From NCBI GenBank assembly GCA_964580675.1, contig CAZOLI010000091.1, positions 1 to 7,255 of the forward strand: a stretch of 7,255 bases of DNA, read 5' to 3'. The notes beneath the pieces were generated by a model, which did no database searches, was not told where the DNA came from, and was given only the letters and a program-made list of their open reading frames with translations. The position numbers were made by a program, and so were the translations under genes. The stretch comes from CAZOLI01 sp964580675. GTDB lineage: Bacteria > Planctomycetota > MHYJ01 > CAYXQY01. Shown here in pieces: positions 1 to 6,960 of this stretch (position 1 is the stretch's first letter; the number at the start of each line of letters is the position of its first letter).

Positions 1-16
1 CAACCCCGGGCTATCG

Positions 17-41
17 TCCGGAAGCCTTTCAGGCTTCCGGA
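17..41 (-). terminator. Perfect GC-rich hairpin after the last gene, possible terminator or REP-like palindrome
   Basis: An 11-bp perfect inverted repeat (TCCGGAAGCCT / AGGCTTCCGGA) encloses a 3-nt loop. It lies 33 bases beyond the TAA stop of the secreted-protein gene at 75-77. In the minus-strand reading no T-tract follows the stem; the next bases are GC-rich up to the window edge (CGATAGCCCGGGGTTG). It is therefore not a classic intrinsic terminator. It could end transcription weakly, protect the 3' end of the mRNA, or be one arm of a GC-rich intergenic repeat that continues outside the window. The stem is certain; its function is not. Confidence 0.45.
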
Positions 42-74
42 GATTGAATCTGGTGTACCGGTGAGATGAGTTGA

Positions 75-3000
75 TTACTTCAGAAGGGTTCGGGTCATGC
101 GTTTCATCAATTCCGATTTTTGCAGCGCCTCCGCCGCCGGCGGTGAGCAGCGGTAGTATTTCTTTACGCCCGTTTCCCCGAACTCCAGGTGCAGCAGGAA
201 TCGGTCCCGCACTTTTCGATAATTCAGCACCGCCGGCGCGGCCGGCGACGCCCACGCCGCCGTGGCCACAAAACACCTGCTGCTGCTGGAGGATCCCGAT
301 CCCCCACCGGTCCCCGGCACCACCGTCATCGCCACCGGGTCCACCACCTTCTTCGTTCCCCCGTCGTCGTAGTACACCACCAGAACCGTGTCGTACTGCT
401 TCCCATTGTTCAGCCCCCCGATCTCTTTCTGGCCCGACACGAAAAAGATATCCCCGTCATCCGGGTCGTCCTCGATGGTCGCGGTGTCGGTCTTCGCCGT
501 ATTCCACCCGACCGTCCCCCGCTGCCGGTACATCACGTCAAACGAGTACAGGGCCGGGTCCGCGGTCAGGTCCGTCCGATGAAACGGCACACGCCAGGAC
601 AGCTTTACCCCTCCCGCCTCCGAGTCAGCCCGGTACCGGAGCTTCCGGTAGGTGCCGTTCAGGTTCACCTCCGCCCGGTACGTCTGGTTCCCGGAGACCT
701 TCGGAGGGTGGTTTAACCCCGTTCGGGCCGCCCAGGTCGTGTTTCCGTACGCGCCCACGTTCACGCGGCCTCCGTTCGGGGCCGGTTCGTTCCCGCCGGC
801 GTCGGTCGGATGGCCCTGGTCAATCGTCGGTGCCCCCTCCTCGATCCGGTAATCCCCGTTCCCCGCGTCACGGAACTTCACCCGCTTGGACAGGTAACCG
901 GGCCCGATCGTTACGTTGTTGAAATGTTTGTTTTCGTCGAAATACGTAGTTTCCGGTCCGTTGTTGGCGTAGGCGTTAAAGTGGCTCGCCGTCACCGACG
1001 CGCCCGACCGGTTGTCGATCGCGTAGCCGCCGTTCTCCGCGTACAGGTTGTTCCGGAACGTGTTGTCGCCGGATTTGGTCACCACCGCCTCCTCGAGGTT
1101 CTTCAGGAAGGTGTTGTTGATGACCGTCGGCCGGGCGCTGTTGTTGATCTTCATGCCCACCCCGCCCAGCTCCAGGAACACGACGTGATCCACACGCACG
1201 CTCCCGTCCCCATCCGCCAGTAGACCCGGGCCCGACTGGGTGCCGGTGATCGTCAGGTCGCCGATCCGGATGGTGGAATTGCCTGAATCCGTCTGCACCT
1301 CCACCACCGGGTGCACGTCCATTCCCGTCAGCAGCGTCATCCCCGGTCCTTCGCCCGCCAGCGACACCCCGCCGTGCAGCGTCAGCGTGCTTCCCACGGA
1401 AAAATCCATCGCCCCCAGCCGTACCGTTCCTCCCCCGTCCAGGGCCGCCGCGTCCACGGCGGACTGGATGTCGCTGTAGGAGTTGCCGTCGTAGCGGATG
1501 CCCGCTCTCGGGGTTTCCGTTCCCTGAATCGGATCCGAGACGTTGCCCGACGCGTCCACGGCCACCAGGTCGAACTCGTAGGTGGTTCCGTTGGTCAATC
1601 CATCCAGCACTCCCGAAGTTCGGGTGCCGAAGGAGGTTTCCGACCCACCGGTGGTCCCCTGTTCCCGGTACGTGACCCGGTAGTCGGCCACGTCGCTTGA
1701 GGGAGAGCGGTCCCACGTCAGTTTGACCCCGCGGTCCTTCGGAAGCACGTTCAGGTTTCGCGGTGGTTCGGGGGCCTCTGAATCCGGCTCCGATACGTCC
1801 ACGGTTTTGCTGATGGAATCGGTTGCTCCACGGTCGTCGGTGACAACAAGGGTAACGGTGTAACTACCCGCCGTATCGTACGTGTGGGTTGGATCCTGGT
1901 TTGTGCTTGTGGTGCCGTCGCCGAAGTCCCAGCTGTAACTGGAGATCGTTCCGTCGGTGTCCGTGGATTCATCCAGAAATTGAACGACCTCTCCCGGGGT
2001 CGGCGAATTCGGATCGTACGAAAAACCCGCCTCGGGGGGCGTGTTTTCCGGAGAGGTGTCAAACCAGGAGGCGTGGGGACTGTCCTCGGTCACCTTTCCG
2101 TTTGGTATGGTCCGGTTCACCGGGCCGCTGATCTGCCGGAACTGAAAATCCAGGTCCGTGTGGTTCGCGTCGCTTCCGCTGCTTCGAATAATTGTCCCGT
2201 TCTGCCCGTCCGTGTCGTCACAATCAAACGGCGTCGAATTGTAATACGCATTCGTCTCCACCGTGTTGCTCAGGCACACGGATCCCACATCGCTGTTGAT
2301 AAATACATTTTTTCGGACCACGTTGTTTTCGGGGTCCGAAAACCACGACCAGACGGTGCCCGGGACGTCGACGAAAATATTTTTCGTGTACAGACTGTCG
2401 TCCGTGTGACGGGGCTTGAACCCCTTTTCCGTGTTGTAGATGACGTTGTTCGACAGCTCGTGTTTGTAGTTAATCTCCAGCTTCTTGGGAACCGCGTACG
2501 AGAAATTCTTTACGTTGAAAAATATGTTGTTGATGACCCGGATGTAGTTGGAGTGCTCCCAGTGCAGGATGACGTTGAAATCCCGAATTCGGTTTCCATC
2601 GATCAACAGCCATTCACTTTTATCCGCCGGCGCCTCTGAGTCCGGCCAGTGTGCCTTGATGTCTATGGCATTTTCAATTCTTGAATCTGGATCGTCCGCG
2701 AAGGATTGCGTGTAATACATGTCGCAGTTCTGAATTTTTGTGCTCTTTGCGGTGGCTTCCGATAGGTTTGTCTGAACGCAATCCGTTACGTCGAAGATTT
2801 CACAATTCACCACCCGGTTGTTTTCCCCCTGGATGATCGCCACGCCGACGACATCCGTGGAGGAGTCCACCGGTTGAATGCCGGCGATGATGCTGTTCTG
2901 CAGAGTGTTTTCCGTGGCCAAAGATTGGTTGTGTCCGGGATCATGGGAATGCCGTCTCCCCATCCGAATACCCGACCGGATGTAGTCGTTGGTCGCGTCT

Positions 3001-3518
3001 TTCCACATCATGCGATTGAACACGTTGTAATCGGAGGAACCGGTGTCGTCGGAGGCACCGGTGACACGAATTCCCGATTCCATCCGAATCCGATCCACCA
3101 CCCAGTAATCGGCGTCTTCAAACAGTAAATAGGCAACGAGTGCGCGATTGGCATTATTCATGTCCCAGATGTGGCGGTTTTTGTCCGGATTGTCCGGATT
3201 TCGATAAAGGATCCACCGGCGACTGCTCGAGGTTCCGTCGGCGGTAATTCGTATGGTTCCCTTGCCGGTGTAATCCCCGGGTTCAACCCAGAAAATTCGT
3301 TTCCCCGAATCATTAATTGCATCCCAGTCCGAGTTCGAATCGATGACAAACTGCTCGGAATCATCCGGATTGTAAGCGGGATAATCGATTTCCTTTTCAA
3401 AACTTTCCGACGACTCACTCACTCCTTCCCCGTGTGCATACGGTGCGGTGAAAAAGAACGTTGCGACAAAAAGAAATAGAACAACGGGCACGTTCAGTTT
3501 GAGGTGTGTCGGTTCCAT
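75..3518 (-). CDS. Secreted modular beta-helix / PKD / Fn3 protein with CFI-box C-terminal tail
   Basis: An 1147-residue exported protein. Residues 1-30 look like a signal peptide: Lys7, a hydrophobic core at about 9-26, and a likely cut after Ala-His-Gly. Residues 46-486 are a right-handed beta-helix type module paralogous to the C-terminal half of the upstream anti-sigma factor. Residues about 495-577 are a PKD domain (WDFGDG, then HTYDTAGSYTVTL). About 583-670 is a fibronectin-III domain. About 671-930 is a second, unrelated beta-helix that opens with YSDIQSAVDAA and ends in EPAPNGGRVNVGAYGNT, a closing motif usual in secreted parallel beta-helix proteins. About 936-1067 looks like a further Fn3-like segment. 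A Gly/Ser linker (about 1069-1080) leads to the CFI-box tail. The ATG at 3518 is chosen because it starts directly before the signal peptide; no Shine-Dalgarno sequence is visible. The gene lies 45 bp after the anti-sigma gene and is probably co-transcribed. Its role is inferred to be a surface or secreted polysaccharide-binding or polysaccharide-acting protein, or an adhesin. No catalytic site can be assigned with confidence. Confidence 0.9.
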   Translation of the reverse strand: MEPTHLKLNVPVVLFLFVATFFFTAPYAHGEGVSESSESFEKEIDYPAYNPDDSEQFVIDSNSDWDAINDSGKRIFWVEPGDYTGKGTIRITADGTSSSRRWILYRNPDNPDKNRHIWDMNNANRALVAYLLFEDADYWVVDRIRMESGIRVTGASDDTGSSDYNVFNRMMWKDATNDYIRSGIRMGRRHSHDPGHNQSLATENTLQNSIIAGIQPVDSSTDVVGVAIIQGENNRVVNCEIFDVTDCVQTNLSEATAKSTKIQNCDMYYTQSFADDPDSRIENAIDIKAHWPDSEAPADKSEWLLIDGNRIRDFNVILHWEHSNYIRVINNIFFNVKNFSYAVPKKLEINYKHELSNNVIYNTEKGFKPRHTDDSLYTKNIFVDVPGTVWSWFSDPENNVVRKNVFINSDVGSVCLSNTVETNAYYNSTPFDCDDTDGQNGTIIRSSGSDANHTDLDFQFRQISGPVNRTIPNGKVTEDSPHASWFDTSPENTPPEAGFSYDPNSPTPGEVVQFLDESTDTDGTISSYSWDFGDGTTSTNQDPTHTYDTAGSYTVTLVVTDDRGATDSISKTVDVSEPDSEAPEPPRNLNVLPKDRGVKLTWDRSPSSDVADYRVTYREQGTTGGSETSFGTRTSGVLDGLTNGTTYEFDLVAVDASGNVSDPIQGTETPRAGIRYDGNSYSDIQSAVDAAALDGGGTVRLGAMDFSVGSTLTLHGGVSLAGEGPGMTLLTGMDVHPVVEVQTDSGNSTIRIGDLTITGTQSGPGLLADGDGSVRVDHVVFLELGGVGMKINNSARPTVINNTFLKNLEEAVVTKSGDNTFRNNLYAENGGYAIDNRSGASVTASHFNAYANNGPETTYFDENKHFNNVTIGPGYLSKRVKFRDAGNGDYRIEEGAPTIDQGHPTDAGGNEPAPNGGRVNVGAYGNTTWAARTGLNHPPKVSGNQTYRAEVNLNGTYRKLRYRADSEAGGVKLSWRVPFHRTDLTADPALYSFDVMYRQRGTVGWNTAKTDTATIEDDPDDGDIFFVSGQKEIGGLNNGKQYDTVLVVYYDDGGTKKVVDPVAMTVVPGTGGGSGSSSSSRCFVATAAWASPAAPAVLNYRKVRDRFLLHLEFGETGVKKYYRCSPPAAEALQKSELMKRMTRTLLK
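78..275 (-). other. CFI-box type C-terminal domain (putative sorting/anchoring tail)
   Basis: Residues 1082-1147 of the secreted protein. The segment opens with Cys-Phe-Val-Ala-Thr-Ala-Ala-Trp right after a Gly/Ser-rich linker. It continues with a YRKVRDRFLL segment, then KKYYRCSPPAAEAL, and ends with MTRTLLK. This matches the order of elements that I recall for the CFI-box C-terminal domain: C-F-I/V-A-T-A-A, an R-D-x-x-L helix, Y-Y-R-x-S-P-P, and a basic/Leu end. That family is regarded as a putative sorting signal at the C-terminus of secreted proteins. Here the protein stops at the basic end with no clear hydrophobic helix after it. The conserved Cys makes covalent modification or anchoring plausible, but this is inference. 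Confidence 0.75.
2061..3383 (-). repeat. Beta-helix module, copy B (in the secreted protein)
   Basis: This encodes residues 46-486 of the secreted protein and pairs with 3573-4901 of the anti-sigma gene. The copies are collinear over about 440 codons with only two single-residue gaps by eye (around the VKN/IDDE segment and the VPGT/VRGDVT segment). Shared blocks include SEQFVIDS, KRIFWVEPGDYT, RRWILYRNPD, IAGIQPVDS, AIDIKAHWPD, APADKSEWLLI, GFKPRH, NVFINSDVG, NAYYNSTPF and FQFRQISGPV. The module is followed directly by the PKD domain. Confidence 0.9.
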
Positions 3519-3563
3519 GTCGGGGTCACGCTGTTTAATCGATATGATAAAAGGGTGTTGTCG

Positions 3564-6266
3564 TTAATTCTGAAACCATGATGAATGAGGGCTCTCCGGT
3601 GTGACCTTGCTGTTCGGAACCGTTCGATCCACCGGGCCGCTGATTTGCCTGAACTGAAACTTCAGGTCCGTGTGCTTTGCCTCCTCCGGCTTCTTACGAA
3701 TGATGGTCCCCTTCTCCCCATCCGTGCTGTCACATGCAAACGGCGTGGAATTGTAATAAGCATTCCGTTCGACCGTGTTTTTTAGGCACTTTGTCCCCAC
3801 GTCACTGTTAATGAACACGTTCCGGCGCACCGTGTTGTTCTCCGGGTTTGAAAACCACGACCAGGTGACATCACCACGAACATCGACGAACACATTGTTC
3901 TCGAACAGGCTGTTGTCCAGGTGCCTCGGTTTAAATCCCTTTTGCGTGTGAAACACAACGTTGTTCGTTACCTCGAACCTGTAATTAATCTCTTTTTTCT
4001 TGTGGACGACAAATGCAAATTCATCATCAATGTCGAACAGGATATTCCCGGTGATCCGGATAAAGTTCGAGTATTGATAGTGTGCGATGACGTTGTAGTC
4101 CCTGATCCGGTTTCCCTCGATCAACAACCATTCGCTTTTGTCCGCCGGCGCCTGTTCATCCGGCCAGTGTGCCTTGATATCAATGGCGTCCTCAATCCGC
4201 GAATCTGGATGATTCGCAAAACGCTCCGTGTAGTAAAAATCACAATTCTGGATTACGGTTCCCTTTGCGGTCTGATCCACGATTGAAGTTTGTAATCCGT
4301 CCGTTACATCAAAGATTTCACAGTTTACGATGTGGGTGTCCTCCGATTGCGCAATGACAACTCCCACAACGTCCGTTTTCGAATCGACGGGCTGAATGCC
4401 GGCAATAATACAGTTTTGCAGGGTGTTTTTCGTGGCGAGGGGGTCGTCGTGTCCGGGATCTTTTGAGAATCGGCGTCCGAAGCGAATACCGCTTCGAATG
4501 TAATCGTTGTTCGCCTCCTTCCACATCAGACGATGAAATATATTATGATCAGAGGATCCCTCGTTGTTTTTGTCTCCCGTGACTCTGATGCCGGAATTCA
4601 ATCGAAGACGATCCACAACCCAGAAATCGGCGTCGCGGAATTCCAGATAGGCCACGGTCGCCCGTTTGGTGGGCGACATATCCCAGATATGTTTTTTTCG
4701 GTTCGGCCTGTCGGGATTCCTGTAAAGAATCCAGCGGCGGTTGTTTTTCGTGCCGTCGGCCGTGATGTTGATTTGTCCCCTGTCCGTATAATCCCCGGGT
4801 TCCACCCAGAATATTCGTTTTTCGGGATCGTTTATGGCGTTCCAGTCGTCGGTGGAGTCAATGACGAACTGTTCTGATTGTTTTGGGTTAAACTTCGGGA
4901 AGGTAATCTTTTTGGCAACGCTGTTCTCACTTCGCCGGGAGATGTGTTCCCGGTTGGTCTTCTGCCTGTCCTTTTTGATCTGTTCCCGAACGGTGACGAG
5001 AACCTGATCGGTGTCTGAACCGCCCCGGTCGTCCGTAACCGAAAGTGAAATCCGGTGAGTTCCCGTGGGAAGTGTTATGCGGGGACGTTTTCCCCTCCCG
5101 AGTTCGTTTCCGTTTTTGGACCAGACAAATTCTTCGATCATGCCATCGGGATCTTTGCTCCCGGTTGCATCGAGACGGACGGTTTCCTTCCCGTTTCCAT
5201 CGCGGTCCATTACAGACACGTCACTGCCCGCATCTGCGATGGGTGGTTTGTTTGCCGGTTTAAATTCCGGAAGCACCCCGGTCGTTAACGGAGAATCCTT
5301 TCCCGTCTGCGCATATTCTCCCCGGGATACAACGACTGATTCTCCCGTACGGGTCGATTCAAATTGAACGCTTCCTTCCGTAACTTCCAGTCGGGAAATA
5401 CCGTTGGACGAGAGTGTGAATTTCGTTCCTATCACTTTCGCCCGGCCGTCCCGCGTGATGAGGACAAGGTTTTCCCCCGGCGGTTGTTGTTCGACATCTC
5501 CTTTCAACACACCGGTTTCCAGCTGAATTTCCCGGGTTCCGTTCTTCTCGCCGAACGTTGCCTTTGCCCCGTCCGTCAGTGTAATATCGGTTTGTTGATC
5601 CACGTACCGAACGATACATTCTCCGGATCCGGACACCTCTATTCGGTCGTTCTGTTTTATGGGTTCTCCCTCTTTAATGGGCATGGAAGTTCCGTTCCGG
5701 AAGAGCTTCACGGTTTGGGTTGTTTGACGTATTGTTGCGATTGCCTGACGATCCTCCCCTTCGGAACTGTCCCGATTGATGTACCTGTTTACGAGGAAGA
5801 TGCCGGAAGCCACAGCGATCAGGAACACGGCCGCCGCTGCAATAGATCGAACCCGTGACGTTTTTCGCGGGGTGAACGGTCTTGCCCCCGTTTCCTCTTT
5901 TTGATCCCGATGTCTCTGGAACGAGGCGGAACGGCGCTTATTCTGGCTGACCTCCTCCTGTTGGTTATCCCCGGACCGCTCCGATTGGTCCGTTCTCCCG
6001 GCTTCTGTTTCCGCGTGTTCCGCAAACTGTTGAAGCTCATTTCTCAGGGTTTCGGACATCTCTTCCGGGCGGTTGGAGGTGATCTCCCCCACTTTTTCAT
6101 CGAGGGCTTCCAATTCATTCCAGGCCCGCTTTATCTCCTTCATCTCCTCTTTAAATTCCGGATTCTTCGAAAGATATCGCTTGAGGAGTTCCTTTTTCTC
6201 CGGGGGTAGCTCACCCGCAAGCAGCGCGTCCGTGAATTCCAGCGCTTTTTCTCTGTCTATATCCAT
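3564..6266 (-). CDS. Large FecR-type transmembrane anti-sigma factor with PKD and beta-helix ectodomain
   Basis: A 900-residue predicted single-pass membrane regulator. Residues 1-55 resemble the cytoplasmic N-terminus of FecR-type anti-sigma factors (FTDALLAGELPPEKKELLKR, then NPEFKEEM). No HxxxCxxC zinc motif is seen. Residues 60-138 are a charged, low-complexity cytoplasmic linker. Residues about 141-159 form one membrane helix flanked by Arg/Lys on the inside. Residues about 175-320 are the FecR domain, with the typical GTKFTL and VTEGSVQFES stretches. Residues 341-427 are a PKD domain (PPIADAGSDV, LDATGSKDPDG, VTDDRGG). Residues 456-898 are the beta-helix module, with recurrent Asn/Cys turn positions near 619, 649, 675, 741, 769, 791, 816 and 835. 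The start follows the sigma-factor stop by 14 bp without a visible Shine-Dalgarno sequence, so translation may be coupled. The likely job is to hold the sigma factor at the membrane and release it, or assist it, when the ectodomain meets its ligand. FecR proteins are usually about 300-400 residues, so the ectodomain is unusually large. Confidence 0.9.
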   Translation of the reverse strand: MDIDREKALEFTDALLAGELPPEKKELLKRYLSKNPEFKEEMKEIKRAWNELEALDEKVGEITSNRPEEMSETLRNELQQFAEHAETEAGRTDQSERSGDNQQEEVSQNKRRSASFQRHRDQKEETGARPFTPRKTSRVRSIAAAAVFLIAVASGIFLVNRYINRDSSEGEDRQAIATIRQTTQTVKLFRNGTSMPIKEGEPIKQNDRIEVSGSGECIVRYVDQQTDITLTDGAKATFGEKNGTREIQLETGVLKGDVEQQPPGENLVLITRDGRAKVIGTKFTLSSNGISRLEVTEGSVQFESTRTGESVVVSRGEYAQTGKDSPLTTGVLPEFKPANKPPIADAGSDVSVMDRDGNGKETVRLDATGSKDPDGMIEEFVWSKNGNELGRGKRPRITLPTGTHRISLSVTDDRGGSDTDQVLVTVREQIKKDRQKTNREHISRRSENSVAKKITFPKFNPKQSEQFVIDSTDDWNAINDPEKRIFWVEPGDYTDRGQINITADGTKNNRRWILYRNPDRPNRKKHIWDMSPTKRATVAYLEFRDADFWVVDRLRLNSGIRVTGDKNNEGSSDHNIFHRLMWKEANNDYIRSGIRFGRRFSKDPGHDDPLATKNTLQNCIIAGIQPVDSKTDVVGVVIAQSEDTHIVNCEIFDVTDGLQTSIVDQTAKGTVIQNCDFYYTERFANHPDSRIEDAIDIKAHWPDEQAPADKSEWLLIEGNRIRDYNVIAHYQYSNFIRITGNILFDIDDEFAFVVHKKKEINYRFEVTNNVVFHTQKGFKPRHLDNSLFENNVFVDVRGDVTWSWFSNPENNTVRRNVFINSDVGTKCLKNTVERNAYYNSTPFACDSTDGEKGTIIRKKPEEAKHTDLKFQFRQISGPVDRTVPNSKVTPESPHSSWFQN
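3573..4901 (-). repeat. Beta-helix module, copy A (ectodomain of the anti-sigma factor)
   Basis: This encodes residues 456-898 of the anti-sigma factor, and the protein ends two residues after the module. The paralogous copy in the next gene begins 190 bp further along the transcript; only the end of this gene, a 45-bp spacer and the signal-peptide coding stretch separate them. An aligned 75-residue stretch at the module start gave about 70% identity by eye. DNA similarity also remains visible, for example around 4165-4210 against 2645-2690. Tandem duplication followed by divergence is the simplest origin. Confidence 0.9.
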
Positions 6267-6280
6267 TGATGGGGGCTGCT

Positions 6281-6910
6281 TTAATCCGTTAACAATCCTC
6301 GCAATTTTTTGTTTGCTCTTCTGACCCGTACTTTCAGAGCGGATAGGCTGATATCCAGTGCGTTTGCCGCTTCCCGGTATTTGAGACCTTCAAAACGAAC
6401 AAGAACGATCGCCGCCCGTAATTTTTCAGTCAGTTGATCAATCGCGTCGCAAACACGCTGCTTTTGCTCATTCATCTCCACAATGTCGTCCGGTCTCTCT
6501 TCGGATATTTTTTCGTCTTCCGATACATTCCCGGAGACCGGACGATGTTTGTTCACGTGACTCCGCCAGGTGTTGGTCGCAATCCGGTAAAGCCATGTTT
6601 TAAAGGAAGCGTTTTGCCTGAAATTATCCAGGCCTTTCAGGGTGCGCAAAAAGGTTTCCTGCTTCAGGTCACCCGCCAGTTTTTTGTCCTGTGTGAGCCG
6701 CATGAGATACCACCGTATGTCCAGTTCGTATCGGTTAAACAACTCCTCAAACGCTTCTTTTTTTTCAATGCCGTCCCCGTTTTGAAATCTGTTTACCCAG
6801 ACGGTATCCGACTCCTTGTCCTGCGGTTGCTCAGATTTTTCATTTCCATTTCTCACCGCTTTTTTCCCACAGAATGTAGACAGATGAGACGGCAAATTGT
6901 TACATTTCAA
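6281..6910 (-). CDS. ECF-type RNA polymerase sigma factor (sigma-70 family)
   Basis: Up to 209 residues, a normal ECF size. Region 2 spans about 51-123 (EAFEELFNRYELDIRWYLM, the DLKQETFLRTLKGLDNFR core helix, then FKTWLYRIATNTWRSHVNKHR). Region 4 spans about 152-207 (AIDQLTEKLRAAIVLVRFEG, then the helix-turn-helix YREAANALDISLSALKVRVRRA). A short acidic linker joins them, and no sigma region 3 is present. The N-terminus is uncertain because no ATG lies before region 2. The longest form starts at TTG 6910; another candidate is GTG at 6856 (codon 19), preceded by a GGGA-like stretch. An in-frame TGA at 6914-6916 closes the frame upstream. The gene sits directly before the FecR-type anti-sigma gene, the standard paired arrangement, and probably directs transcription of its own operon and perhaps other genes. 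Confidence 0.93.
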   Translation of the reverse strand: MKCNNLPSHLSTFCGKKAVRNGNEKSEQPQDKESDTVWVNRFQNGDGIEKKEAFEELFNRYELDIRWYLMRLTQDKKLAGDLKQETFLRTLKGLDNFRQNASFKTWLYRIATNTWRSHVNKHRPVSGNVSEDEKISEERPDDIVEMNEQKQRVCDAIDQLTEKLRAAIVLVRFEGLKYREAANALDISLSALKVRVRRANKKLRGLLTD

Positions 6911-6924
6911 TTTTCAACACTCAT
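6907..6924 (-). promoter_or_regulatory. Possible 5-codon leader ORF overlapping the sigma-factor start
   Basis: ATG at 6922-6924 is preceded by AGGA with 4 nt between, the best Shine-Dalgarno match I found in the window. It reads Met-Ser-Val-Glu-Asn and then TGA at 6907-6909. The TGA overlaps the TTG (6908-6910) that opens the sigma-factor frame. This could be a translationally coupled leader. It could equally be the true sigma start disrupted by a one-base change or a sequencing error, or chance. Confidence 0.3.
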
Positions 6925-6960
6925 CTGTTCCTGCGTCAGGCGTTTTGAATATCTTGATCT

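Noticed and set aside
71..922. Long plus-strand frame (283 codons) opposite the secreted-protein gene
   Set aside because: The product is Pro/Arg/Ser-rich low complexity, as expected antisense to a GC-rich gene. The minus-strand frame has clear Fn3-like and CFI-box domains.
976..1716. Minus-strand frame of 246 codons overlapping the secreted-protein gene in another phase
   Set aside because: It is Gly/Arg-rich with no domain signal and is fully contained in the well-supported frame.
1884..2639. Plus-strand frame of 251 codons opposite the duplicated module
   Set aside because: It is a Val/Arg-rich shadow. A similar but shorter shadow appears opposite the other module copy, because the modules are related on the coding strand.
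3519..3563. Separate ECF-type promoter or terminator between the anti-sigma and secreted-protein genes
   Set aside because: The 45-bp spacer has no hairpin with a T-tract and no motif clearly shared with the region upstream of the sigma gene.
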